NCBI RefSeq assembly: GCF_002954325.1
Contig: NZ_MQVX01000001.1
Span: 625,546-689,545, forward strand
DNA length: 64,000 nt
Direction: 5' to 3'
Origin: Aureicoccus marinus
Lineage (GTDB): Bacteria > Bacteroidota > Bacteroidia > Flavobacteriales > Flavobacteriaceae
The position numbers and the translations under genes are program-made. Position 1 is the first letter of the stretch; each line of letters starts with the position of its first letter. Below, piece by piece: positions 27,684 to 37,852 of this stretch. The notes under the pieces are model-generated. The model did no database searches, was not told the origin of the DNA, and saw only the letters and a program-made list of their open reading frames with translations.

Positions 27684-27877
27684 ACACGTAATCTCTTTAA
27701 TTAGGTGGTTAGTGAGTAAGTCCTAAGGTTCAAAACTTATTTGGGGGTATCTCCGAATGAGATGAGGCAAATATGTAAACAATAATTTGAAAAAAAAAGC
27801 GGCTACCTCATTGAATAATTTGTTTTTTTTTCAGAAGTTATTGACCCGCTCAAAACTTTCCTTTAACAATAAGCTAA

Positions 27878-28300
27878 ATGTCACGTAATACCCTGTATTC
27901 CCACGAAATAAGTCTCCGTACGCGTTATGGCGAAACAGACCAGATGGGGATTATATACCACGCTAACTATCTGAAATACATGGAGATGGGCCGCATTGAG
28001 TGGCTCCGGAGCTTGGGTGTTTCTTACCGGGATTTAGAAGAGCAAGGGTGGTTGCTTCCGGTCATAAAGGCCGAGATGGACTTCAAAAAATCCGCTTATT
28101 ACGACGAGTGCTTATCAGTGCGAACCTACCTGCTCCAAATGCCACTGGTTCGCATCTCCTTTGGGTACGAAATCCTGAACAAAAAAGAAGAACTTTTGGT
28201 GGAAGCAAAAACCACTTTAGCCTTCATGGATAAATCAACTTTTAGTCCTGTTCGGTGTCCGGATTTTTTAATGGAAAAATTAAAAGCGCAGCAATCTTAA
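27878..28300 (+). CDS. ybgC: Acyl-CoA thioesterase, YbgC/4-hydroxybenzoyl-CoA type
   Basis: 140-residue hotdog-fold thioesterase with RTRYGETDQMGIIYHANYLKYMEMGR at the N-terminal helix (catalytic Asp in ETDQMG) and YDECLSVRTYL, ISFGYEIL strands. It hydrolyses acyl-CoA thioesters; in Proteobacteria YbgC belongs to the Tol-Pal locus, but no tol genes are here. Divergent from dnaA. Its last four bases overlap the convergent YigZ gene. Confidence 0.92.
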   Translation: MSRNTLYSHEISLRTRYGETDQMGIIYHANYLKYMEMGRIEWLRSLGVSYRDLEEQGWLLPVIKAEMDFKKSAYYDECLSVRTYLLQMPLVRISFGYEILNKKEELLVEAKTTLAFMDKSTFSPVRCPDFLMEKLKAQQS

Positions 28301-28908
28301 TCCACCTGCTTGGATCGAAGAGGGGGGTATTTAGCCGTTTCATTTTGCCAACGACCAGATTGAGACTGAGCGAATCGGACGAGGTAGTGGCATTCGGTGC
28401 CGAAATCCCGTTGCAGGATCTCTCCTCCAACAGAATGTACCAACCGATCGGCACGACTCTGTTGATCGTACGAAAAGTACAAAGTCCATTTCTCCTGGAT
28501 AACATAGGGTATTTTATGAGCGCTTTGCAGGGTTTCTGCAGCGCAATCCCCGTAGGCTTGTATAAGGCCTCCAACACCGAGCTTGGTGCCTCCAAAGTAC
28601 CGCACAACCACCACTAAGGCTTGGGTGATGTCTTGGCCTTGGAGTTGACGGTAAATGGGCATACCGGCAGAATTACGGGGTTCTCCGTCATCGTTTGCCC
28701 TAAAGTGATTGTCATCTCTTCCCAATCTCCAGGCGTAACAATGGTGATTGGCTTGAGGGTGCTGCTCTCGCAAACTACTCAACGCCTGTTGAATATCGTC
28801 TTCATCTTGAACAGGAAAAGCAAATCCCAGGAATTTGCTCTTACGCTCCTTTAGCTCTACAGGACCGATCTGATTTTCAATGGTGTAAAAGGCTACTTCT
28901 TCTATCAT
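28297..28908 (-). CDS. IMPACT/YigZ family protein
   Basis: 203 residues matching the YigZ/IMPACT N-terminal domain: KERKSKFLGFAFPV, HPQANHHCYAWRLG, the nucleic-acid-binding loop RANDDGEPRNSAGMPIYRQL, and VVVVRYFGGTKLGVGGLIQAYGDCA. A small C-terminal ferredoxin-like DUF1949 part follows. Family members interact with translation or protease factors; the exact role is unknown. Last of the ribD-HAD-EamA-YigZ block, 2 bases after EamA. Confidence 0.95.
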   Translation of the reverse strand: MIEEVAFYTIENQIGPVELKERKSKFLGFAFPVQDEDDIQQALSSLREQHPQANHHCYAWRLGRDDNHFRANDDGEPRNSAGMPIYRQLQGQDITQALVVVVRYFGGTKLGVGGLIQAYGDCAAETLQSAHKIPYVIQEKWTLYFSYDQQSRADRLVHSVGGEILQRDFGTECHYLVRFAQSQSGRWQNETAKYPPLRSKQVD

Positions 28909-28910
28909 TA

Positions 28911-29771
28911 CTATAACGCCAAGAGCACAATACTGGTTAAGGCCAGAAGAATTCCCAGACTTTGCATAAGACGTAAGCGTTCTTTAAAAAGGAATATACC
29001 TATGAGTGTTGTAAGAACGACAATGGCCACATTGTTTAGGGTAAAGATCGTTGCACTGCCCCAATCATCCATATTCAACGCCCGAAGTAAAAAGTAAATC
29101 GAGAAGTAATTGGGAATACCCAAGGCTATACCCCCGGCTAAATCCCGGAGCTTTGGGCGGGGCAGATGGCCCCTTTGCAATCCAGAAAAGACGATCCCGG
29201 AGACAGCAGCAACCGCAAAGACCAGACAAGAGAAAAGCGGGAACAAGGTATCGGTCAAATAACCTTCTCTGATAAAGTTGATACTGGTATCAATGACGCC
29301 TGAACCCAAGAAAATCAAGAGAGGGAGCCAAAGTGTTTTAGAAGATACTGACTGTTTGGTACTTCCTGGTGCAGTGATCATATAAACGGCAGCCAAAGCC
29401 AAAACAATTCCTCCAATTTGAATCGTTGAAACCGTTTCTTTTAAGAAGATTAATCCGAAGAGTACAGGAATCACCAAGGACATTTTGGTCGCTACGGAGG
29501 CGATACCTACCCCGATTTCTTGGGCCGTTCGCGCCATTAAATTAAAGATGACAATAAAGAGGACCCCAAGGACCAGACAGCCCCAAATCCAGGGCATGGA
29601 CTCCGGCCAAGCCGTTTGTTCTTCCTGAAAGTAAAACAGCAATCCCAAACTCGCCGCCGTAGCGTAATTCACAATAATTCCATAAAGGGTATATACTTTG
29701 TATTTGGGAAAAAGCTTAAAGGCGATAAAAATGCAAGCGGAGCTGAGGACACTAAAAAGAAGATCAAGCAT
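28911..29771 (-). CDS. EamA/DMT-superfamily transporter
   Basis: 286 residues with ten predicted transmembrane helices in two five-helix EamA repeats (each repeat closing with motifs like FLKETVSTIQIGGIVLALAA and FLFKERLRLMQSLGILLAL). A drug/metabolite exporter or permease of unknown substrate. It overlaps the HAD gene by 8 bases and reads in the same operon from ribD. Confidence 0.92.
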   Translation of the reverse strand: MLDLLFSVLSSACIFIAFKLFPKYKVYTLYGIIVNYATAASLGLLFYFQEEQTAWPESMPWIWGCLVLGVLFIVIFNLMARTAQEIGVGIASVATKMSLVIPVLFGLIFLKETVSTIQIGGIVLALAAVYMITAPGSTKQSVSSKTLWLPLLIFLGSGVIDTSINFIREGYLTDTLFPLFSCLVFAVAAVSGIVFSGLQRGHLPRPKLRDLAGGIALGIPNYFSIYFLLRALNMDDWGSATIFTLNNVAIVVLTTLIGIFLFKERLRLMQSLGILLALTSIVLLAL

Positions 29772-30393
29772 GGTCTAATTGTTTAGGTAGGTCAATAATA
29801 TCTTGTTGTCCTACCTGTAAGTGCCAGGTTTGAATACCCAAAAGTCCGGCGGAATCCGTGTTTTCTTTTGTGTCGTCTATAAATAGGGTTTCTTCAGAAC
29901 GCAAGGCTTGCTCGGTAAGTACTTGTTCATAAATCTCTGCATCGGGTTTGCGCATGCCCATTTCGTAGGAAAGGTAAAAACCCTTAAAAAAGCCTTTAAA
30001 CTCTGCGTAAGCAAGCTTTCCCATAGCTTCTTTTACAAAATCGATGTGCCATTCGTTGGTGTTGCTCAGCAGAAAGAGCTCGAACTGTTCGTTGGTTTTT
30101 AGTTTTCTGAGAAATTCCAATCGGTAAGCTGGAATATCCTTCAGGATCGCATTCCATGCGTCTTGTATTTGGCTCGGTTGAGCCTTGGGAATCATTCGCT
30201 GGAGTTCTTGGGCGAAAAAAGCGGTACTTACGGTACCTTTTTCGTAAGCCATAGCCAGTTGACTCATTTCTTCGGTGGGTTGATCATACCCAAAACGTTG
30301 CAGTTCCTTCAGAGTGGCCGGCTTGTCTAAATCGATAAAAATATCTCCGAAATCAAAGATGATGTTCCGAATTTTTTCGGGTTTGGTAATCAT
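29764..30393 (-). CDS. HAD-superfamily hydrolase
   Basis: 209 residues, subfamily IA-like. Motif I is FDFGDIFIDLD (nucleophile Asp at the first D), motif II FLLSNTNEWH, and motif IV LFIDDTKENTDSA; a helical cap lies at about 25-95. Probably a phosphatase on a small phosphometabolite. In Bacteroidota a HAD phosphatase often follows ribD and might dephosphorylate the riboflavin intermediate, but this is inference. Four-base overlap with ribD and eight with EamA. Confidence 0.9.
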   Translation of the reverse strand: MITKPEKIRNIIFDFGDIFIDLDKPATLKELQRFGYDQPTEEMSQLAMAYEKGTVSTAFFAQELQRMIPKAQPSQIQDAWNAILKDIPAYRLEFLRKLKTNEQFELFLLSNTNEWHIDFVKEAMGKLAYAEFKGFFKGFYLSYEMGMRKPDAEIYEQVLTEQALRSEETLFIDDTKENTDSAGLLGIQTWHLQVGQQDIIDLPKQLDHA

Positions 30394-31460
30394 ATAAGAA
30401 AGCTGTTTTGGGTGTTTTTGTAGAATTCCAATTGGTTATTTCCGATGGCTTCCTGTCGGATAAAATCGGCTTTAAATTGGGGAGCAGCAACACCATCCCC
30501 TAATTCAACAGGAGAACGGAAAAGGCGAATTTCGTCCCATTGGCCGGAATGGAGGTAGGTACTCAAGGTGAAAGCCCCTCCTTCCACCAAGAGACTGTTG
30601 CACTGTTTACGGTGTAAATAGCCAGCGACTTGCTTCGGAAGCTCATTAACAGAGCCTCGAATCTGCTCAACTTCGATAGGAGCTAGAGCAGCGTAGGTCA
30701 TGCCTTGGTTGACAAAAAGGGTGGTGGGGGCACTTTGATCAAAAATAGGAGAGTGAGGGCTGGTTTTTCCCTGAGGATCAATCAGGATTCGTCTCGGTGA
30801 AGGGCCCGCCCAATCTCTGGCGGTTAATTGGGCTTGGTCTTCTTCTGCTGTTTTCCACCCAATAAGAATGGATTGAATTTCTGTCCGGTATTGGTGAACC
30901 CGTTGTCGTGCCGCTCGGTTGGTTAGCCAAACTGGAGTTTTCTCGGTACGGGTACTGGCCAAAGGAGCGATAAAACCATCGGCACTCTGCGCCCATTTTA
31001 ATACCGTGTAGGGTCTTTTTTGCTCCTGTGCGGTCAAAAAGAACCGCAGCTCACTGCGAATTTCTTCTTCCAAAACGCCTACGTGAACCTGGCGACCCGC
31101 CTCCAGCAAGCGGTGAATCCCTTGGCCAGCCACCTGAGGATTGGGGTCCAATATCCCCACCACAACTCGTGGAATACCGGATTCAAGTATCCTATTTACA
31201 CAAGGGGGAGTCTTACCATAATGGCTGCAGGGTTCCAAACTCACATAAATCGTGGCTTTAGAAAGCACGTCTTGGTTTTTTACGGAAGACAAGGCCATTA
31301 CTTCGGCATGAGGCCCCCCAAAAGCCTGGGTGTATCCTTCTCCGATCACCTGCCCATCGCATTCGATAATACAGCCAACTGCGGGGTTTGGAGAGGCGGC
31401 CGGAAAGCCCATTCGCCCGAGCTGTATACAGCGCTTCATGAATTTTTCCTGTATCTTCAC
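30390..31460 (-). CDS. ribD: Bifunctional riboflavin deaminase/reductase RibD
   Basis: 356 residues. The N-terminal deaminase domain shows PNPAVGCII, the zinc ligands in GGPHAEVMAL and LEPCSHYGKTPPC, and GILDPNPQVAGQGIHRL. The C-terminal reductase domain (about 150-356) has VLKWAQSADGFIA, GWKTAEED and LLVEGGAFTLSTYL. It catalyses two early steps from the pyrimidine intermediate toward riboflavin. Start is GTG at 31460 (MKIQEKFMKRCIQLG), supported by alignment of the first helix. The -7 element ends only 5 bases upstream of it. Confidence 0.97.
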   Translation of the reverse strand: MKIQEKFMKRCIQLGRMGFPAASPNPAVGCIIECDGQVIGEGYTQAFGGPHAEVMALSSVKNQDVLSKATIYVSLEPCSHYGKTPPCVNRILESGIPRVVVGILDPNPQVAGQGIHRLLEAGRQVHVGVLEEEIRSELRFFLTAQEQKRPYTVLKWAQSADGFIAPLASTRTEKTPVWLTNRAARQRVHQYRTEIQSILIGWKTAEEDQAQLTARDWAGPSPRRILIDPQGKTSPHSPIFDQSAPTTLFVNQGMTYAALAPIEVEQIRGSVNELPKQVAGYLHRKQCNSLLVEGGAFTLSTYLHSGQWDEIRLFRSPVELGDGVAAPQFKADFIRQEAIGNNQLEFYKNTQNSFLI

Positions 31461-31465
31461 AAGCC

Positions 31466-31473
31466 CAAAAATA
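31466..31473 (-). promoter_or_regulatory. -7 element almost on the ribD start codon
   Basis: TATTTTTG on the minus strand matches TAnnTTTG and ends 5 bases before the GTG, so the transcript would be leaderless or nearly so. The -33 triplet at 19-base spacing is GAA, so support is partial. Confidence 0.45.
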
Positions 31474-31481
31474 CAGCAATA

Positions 31482-31979
31482 ATGCCTGATAATTCTGCCC
31501 CCGTTTTACGCTCTATTCAAGCCAAAGACAACCAAAAAATGGCGACTTTAATCCGTTCTGTTCTGGAAGAGTTGAATGTCCCTAAGGTAGGAACAGCTTA
31601 TGAAGACAAAGCCTTGGACGATTTAACCGAAGCCTATAGAGAAGAGAAAGGAGACTATTTTGTGGTAGAATCCCAGGGAGAGCTGGTTGGAGGAGCGGGT
31701 ATTGGTTCGCTTCCCAATGCCAAAGCCGAAGTGTGCGAATTGCAAAAGATGTACTTTTCTCCTGCCGCTCGCGGTAAAGGCTGGGGGGATCTGATGATGA
31801 ATAAATGCCTAGAAGCTGCCAAGGATTTAGGGTATAAACAAGTGTATATTGAGACCATGCCCTACATGAAGGCCGCACAGAAATTGTATGTACGTCATGG
31901 GTTTGAATACATCGATGCTCCTTTGGGAAATACGGGTCATTATTCCTGCCCGGTTTATTTATTGAAAACATTGGATTAG
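31482..31979 (+). CDS. GNAT family N-acetyltransferase
   Basis: 165 residues from the ATG at 31482 (MPDNSAPVLRSIQAKDN). Motif A is CELQKMYFSPAARGKGWGD (R-x-x-G-x-G/A loop) and motif B VYIETMPYMKAAQKLYVRHGF. Close to the acetyltransferases that precede prmC in Flavobacteriia. The same frame stays open about 460 bases upstream, but that part is antisense to ribD and is not coding. It overlaps prmC by one base. Confidence 0.9.
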   Translation: MPDNSAPVLRSIQAKDNQKMATLIRSVLEELNVPKVGTAYEDKALDDLTEAYREEKGDYFVVESQGELVGGAGIGSLPNAKAEVCELQKMYFSPAARGKGWGDLMMNKCLEAAKDLGYKQVYIETMPYMKAAQKLYVRHGFEYIDAPLGNTGHYSCPVYLLKTLD

Positions 31980-32854
31980 TGCTTCTAAAAGATATAGAGC
32001 AGATTTTCTTAAAGGAATTATCGGACGTCATGCCTTTAGAAGAGATCAAGACGGCCTTTGCCTGGTTGATGGAGGATTACTGTGGCCTGGCGCGATTCGC
32101 TTTGGTGATGGATCCAGGTTACACCGTCGATAAACCGACAGAAACCCTCTTTTTTAATGCCCTGAATCAACTTAAGGAAGGCGAGCCTATTCAGTATGTA
32201 TTGGGTTATGCTTCTTTTCTCGGTGATGTATACGACCTAAATAGAGCGACTTTAATCCCACGTCCAGAGACGGAGGAGTTGGTGGAGTGGGCCGCCTTAT
32301 TCCTAAATGAACTAGGGGCCGCCGAGTCAATGCAGCACCCGCCTTTGCACATCCTTGATGTAGGTACAGGCAGTGGGTGTATAGCCACTCAATTGGCTAA
32401 AAAATTCCCGGAGAGTGTGGTGAAAGCGATAGACTATTCACCGGAGGCACTCCAAATGGCTCGGGTCAATGCAGATAAACTCGAGGTGCATGTCGACTTT
32501 CTGCAAGAAGATGTCTTGGGGGAACATTGGAAACACCAGACCAAATACCACCTCATTGTTTCTAATCCGCCTTATGTCCTGGAATCCGAAGCAGAATCCA
32601 TGGCGACCAGGGTAAAGGAATACGAGCCTTATGCGGCCTTGTTTGTATCGGACGAAGATCCCTTGGTTTTTTACCGAGCCATTGCCCTTTTTGCAAAACA
32701 GCATCTGTATCCTGGTGGAGGATTGTATTTTGAAATTAACGCTTTGAAGGAGGCCCCCCTTCTATACCTATTGAAAGAAATGGGGTTCACGGGAATCGAA
32801 TCCAGAGCTGATTTTCGAGGCAAGGCTCGTTTTATCCGAGCCCAAATCCCTTAA
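31979..32854 (+). CDS. prmC: Release factor glutamine N5-methyltransferase
   Basis: PrmC methylates the Gln of the GGQ loop in release factors 1 and 2. 291 residues: a helical N-domain (1-95) and a SAM methyltransferase domain with LIPRPETEELVEWA, ILDVGTGSGCIATQLA and the catalytic NPPYV in LIVSNPPYVLESEA. Starts at GTG 31979 within the upstream TAG, so it is coupled to the GNAT gene; followed by ligA after 9 bases. Confidence 0.97.
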   Translation: MLLKDIEQIFLKELSDVMPLEEIKTAFAWLMEDYCGLARFALVMDPGYTVDKPTETLFFNALNQLKEGEPIQYVLGYASFLGDVYDLNRATLIPRPETEELVEWAALFLNELGAAESMQHPPLHILDVGTGSGCIATQLAKKFPESVVKAIDYSPEALQMARVNADKLEVHVDFLQEDVLGEHWKHQTKYHLIVSNPPYVLESEAESMATRVKEYEPYAALFVSDEDPLVFYRAIALFAKQHLYPGGGLYFEINALKEAPLLYLLKEMGFTGIESRADFRGKARFIRAQIP

Positions 32855-34870
<2,016 letters not shown>

Positions 34871-34874
34871 GTAT

Positions 34875-35516
34875 TTATCCTCCCTGTTTTTGGATCAAAC
34901 TTTTCCTTTTAAGAATTTCGGCGTTTCTCACCTTTATTTTTGTTTCAAGTTTACCTTGAAGATTTTGAAGGTTTAAAGTTTTAGAATTACTCGCTCTGGT
35001 TTTTAGCGCCATTCTAGACTTTATTGTTTTTAGTATTGATTCCGCGGAGTCAGAATCATTGATAGGATTTAAAATTTCTTCATCCAATAGGTTTAGCTGG
35101 GTATTTCTGGTGTTTTCCTCATAGATTTCGAAGAATCGGTCCGGTTCTACTGCTATAGTTCGGTGAATTAATTCGTTATACATCTGTCGAAATTCGGCAT
35201 TTGTTTTGCACTGGATTTGATTGGTGCAAATTGCGTTTTTGATTTCTTTTTTTGTTAAAGATTCTTTTTGCAGCAGTTGAGCGATGTAACGGGTATCACA
35301 AGGAGTACATTTCTCAAAACGGTAAGAGTATTTGATTTTTGGCTGACTTTGAAGTTTCTTTCTTGATTCTTGATATTTCACCGCGTTTTTATTCCTCAAA
35401 TTATTGAGTAAAGGGCGTTGAATTGAATCTTTTTGGTCATTGTCTTTTTGCTGAGCATTCAGGTTGAGGCTAAAACAAAAAACAAGAGCGAACAGGATTG
35501 TGGCTAAATTATTCAT
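34875..35516 (-). CDS. Secreted four-cysteine protein of unknown function
   Basis: 213 residues with a signal peptide (NLATILFALVFCFSLNLNAQ). The mature part is Lys/Asn/Gln-rich and helical, with four cysteines as C-x2-C at 70-73 (EKCTPCDTRY) and Cys97/Cys103 (AICTNQIQC), which could make disulfides or bind metal. I do not recognise the family. Sequence is clearly more A/T- and Lys/Asn-rich than neighbouring core genes, suggesting recent acquisition. It overlaps the L,D-transpeptidase-like lipoprotein gene by 8 bases. Confidence 0.7.
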   Translation of the reverse strand: MNNLATILFALVFCFSLNLNAQQKDNDQKDSIQRPLLNNLRNKNAVKYQESRKKLQSQPKIKYSYRFEKCTPCDTRYIAQLLQKESLTKKEIKNAICTNQIQCKTNAEFRQMYNELIHRTIAVEPDRFFEIYEENTRNTQLNLLDEEILNPINDSDSAESILKTIKSRMALKTRASNSKTLNLQNLQGKLETKIKVRNAEILKRKSLIQKQGG

Positions 35517-36276
35517 ACAGTGTTTCTATTTCGTTAATTAATTGATTTCGGGTCTCTTCATTTTCACGAAAGATATAAACGATACCTTCTGAATTCCCGG
35601 TGGTATATTTTGGTGGATCTTCCCAATTGGGTATACTAAAATCAAAAAGAGCCATAAAGTCGTCAACTTGGTCGGGGTGTATCGTTGGGCATCCTTGAGA
35701 ACCTCGACTGTTATAGTTTCCCTTATCAGAAAATCCAGTATGAACGTTGGCGTACTGCACTTCTGTGTTTTGTAAGCTCCAGCTGTAGCCTGGAACGATT
35801 CGCACTGCATCCGTATTTACCAGATTTAACCCTTGTTTTGTCTGCCCTTTATGTCCACTTAAATTATTGAAATAATGAGGGCCTTCTGAAACTCGATTTG
35901 GCCGATCAGATCCTGACGGATTCTCTTGAGAGTTAGGATAAGTACTGCCGTTGAATGGGCCATATCGGCGTTTATTGGTGTTGTCCAGAACATAAACTAA
36001 AGCGGTATAAGAGGTTCCGGCAATACCCGCATCATCAGGTAGGTTTTCTTGATCTATGAAGAAGACTTCTATTGGAGGGAGTAATTCCTCGGGAGCAGGC
36101 TCCACAGGATCAATGGGTGTGAGTTCCTCTGAAGAATCATCTTCAGTAGGTTCGATTACCTCTACGGGGGGGGTATTGTCCTCCTGTTCTTGAGGTGTTC
36201 GGTCTAAAGACTTGCATGAGGACTGCAGAAGCAGTGCAAGCATTAAAAGAATTCCATGTAATCGGTAGTGTTTCAT
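35509..36276 (-). CDS. Lipoprotein with an L,D-transpeptidase-like domain
   Basis: 255 residues. Lipobox LQSSC (Cys21), then an acidic Pro/Glu linker (about 28-68) suited to reaching away from the membrane. The C-terminal domain holds VHTGFSDKGNYNSRGSQGCPTIHPD, with His179 and Cys196 spaced like the H...SxGC site of YkuD-type L,D-transpeptidases and resembling the secreted DUF5675-like subgroup. The partial match means another thiol or peptidase-like activity remains possible. It overlaps both the unknown secreted gene (8 bases) and the DUF4349 gene (4 bases), so the three are one operon. Confidence 0.75.
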   Translation of the reverse strand: MKHYRLHGILLMLALLLQSSCKSLDRTPQEQEDNTPPVEVIEPTEDDSSEELTPIDPVEPAPEELLPPIEVFFIDQENLPDDAGIAGTSYTALVYVLDNTNKRRYGPFNGSTYPNSQENPSGSDRPNRVSEGPHYFNNLSGHKGQTKQGLNLVNTDAVRIVPGYSWSLQNTEVQYANVHTGFSDKGNYNSRGSQGCPTIHPDQVDDFMALFDFSIPNWEDPPKYTTGNSEGIVYIFRENEETRNQLINEIETLYE

Positions 36277-37091
36277 GAGTTTTTCGATTTAATTCGTGTT
36301 ATTTGTTTTCTTATTATAAGGATCGCAAATCCACTCAGGAGAAGGAAGGGCCAGATGTTGACTAAGCCAACCAAAAACCAGACCAGATTTCTCCACCCTG
36401 AACGGAATCCATTGCTGAATTCTTTGCCGAAGGCAGTGACCTTGGGGGTTTCTTTGTAATACGTAATCTGAATGGAAGAGAGGCTCACCTGATTCTTGAG
36501 GTAATTCAGTCGGCCTTCCATAGATTCGATATCGCTTCTCAAACTGTTGATTTCGCGTTCAATCTCCAGAATTTCCTTAACATTCTGGGCTTTTTTGAGG
36601 ATTTCCTGGTACCGGGCTTCCAGTTCTTTTTTGTTCTTCATACGGGCTTCCACATCCAGGAACTCTTCAGTGACATCTCGTGCGCTGATGTCTTTGACAT
36701 CAAATTGTTCAACACCGCCAGAAATGTCTTCAATAAAGCCGTCAAAAGAACGAGAAGGGATACGTACGTTGACGGTTGTGGATTGTCTTCTTTCTGTATT
36801 GTAGCTCTGCTCAGAACCCATATACCCTTGGTACTTCTTTACCGCTGATTGGATTTGCTGGCTGGTGGCCTCGAGATTCTCGGTTTCGAATTCCAGTCGA
36901 CCATTGCGGATGAGCATGCGTTCGGACTGTACTACCTGATCGGTTTCTTGAACAGGTGAATTCGACGGAGCCTTAAATTCCTCTACCATGGAAATTTCGG
37001 AATTGGGAACACCTTCGGAGCTACCACCTCCGCAGGCCAAGGCCAATAAAGAAATCCCGATGGCAATTGTAAAGGACTGAATATATTGCAT
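36273..37091 (-). CDS. DUF4349 domain-containing lipoprotein
   Basis: 272 residues: lipoprotein signal ending LLALACGGG, a DUF4349 core with RMLIRNGRLEFETENLEAT and VNVRIPSRSFDGFIEDI, a long coiled coil at about 150-205 (EARMKNKKELEARYQEIL ... SLRSDIESMEGRLNYL), then a membrane helix near the C-terminus (NLVWFLVGLVNIWPFLLLSG). Topology suggests a periplasmic domain tethered at both ends. Function unknown. First gene of the three-gene unit that ends near ligA. Confidence 0.9.
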   Translation of the reverse strand: MQYIQSFTIAIGISLLALACGGGSSEGVPNSEISMVEEFKAPSNSPVQETDQVVQSERMLIRNGRLEFETENLEATSQQIQSAVKKYQGYMGSEQSYNTERRQSTTVNVRIPSRSFDGFIEDISGGVEQFDVKDISARDVTEEFLDVEARMKNKKELEARYQEILKKAQNVKEILEIEREINSLRSDIESMEGRLNYLKNQVSLSSIQITYYKETPKVTAFGKEFSNGFRSGWRNLVWFLVGLVNIWPFLLLSGFAILIIRKQITRIKSKNS

Positions 37092-37318
37092 ACCAAATCT
37101 TTCCTCTAATATAAGGAAACCAAAAAAGGGGCTAGGCAGAAAGGTGTGAATGGTCCATTTGTGTACTTTAATGGTCGGGCGAAAGCACCGTTAATCTGAG
37201 AAAATTAGTTAGAAAACGCACAAATCTCTCTTAATTTATGAACAATACTTATCTTACCTTCGCAACAGCTTTCGGCGGTCTAAAAACTGTCGGGAGAATC
37301 CGTAAATTTTAAGACCAG

Positions 37319-37852
37319 ATGGTATTTAGGGCGCTTCAGGAAAAATTGAAGGTTAATTCGGGACGCAAACTTCTTAAAAAGCTCATCGCCCAACCGAAAG
37401 AACCGACCAACAGAACCAAAGGCTTACACAGCATTGGGATCATTGTTGATATGGATAACTTCCCTGAAGCGGACACCTTCTACGGTTTGCGCAACGATTT
37501 TGCGTTGCGCCCCAATGGAGTGCAGATCATTGGTTACAAAAGAGAGTACGACAAAACATCGCCTTTTGGTATTCAGTTTTTTACCGATCGGGATCTCGGT
37601 TGGAATGGCCAAATTGAAAACGGCCACGTCACTGAATTTTTAAGCCGAGAATACGATGTGTTGATCAACTACTACGAAAGAGAGACCCTGTTGCTCAAAC
37701 TGCTCACTTTAAGTACTACCGCCCGTCTACGTGTTGGCTTCTCTGAAGTTGACAACCGGTTAAATGACCTGATCCTGGACACCACTCTGGAAGAAATTGA
37801 GGCATTTAAACTGGAACTAAAAAAATACTTGACGGTACTTGGAGAATACTGA
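37319..37852 (+). CDS. DUF6913 family protein
   Basis: 177 residues, soluble, starting MVFRALQEKLKVNSGRKLLKK and containing SIGIIVDMDNFPEADTF and YDVLINYYERETLLLKLLTL. This corresponds to my memory of the DUF6913 family, which is regularly placed just upstream of dapA in Flavobacteriia. No catalytic motif. The stop overlaps a possible dapA ATG in TGATG. Confidence 0.8.
   Translation: MVFRALQEKLKVNSGRKLLKKLIAQPKEPTNRTKGLHSIGIIVDMDNFPEADTFYGLRNDFALRPNGVQIIGYKREYDKTSPFGIQFFTDRDLGWNGQIENGHVTEFLSREYDVLINYYERETLLLKLLTLSTTARLRVGFSEVDNRLNDLILDTTLEEIEAFKLELKKYLTVLGEY

Noticed and set aside
27684-27877. Replication origin next to dnaA
   Set aside because: No DnaA boxes seen in this intergenic region.
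31020-31481. Upstream extension of the GNAT frame
   Set aside because: Entirely antisense to ribD, which has clear motifs; the acetyltransferase begins naturally at the ATG at 31482.
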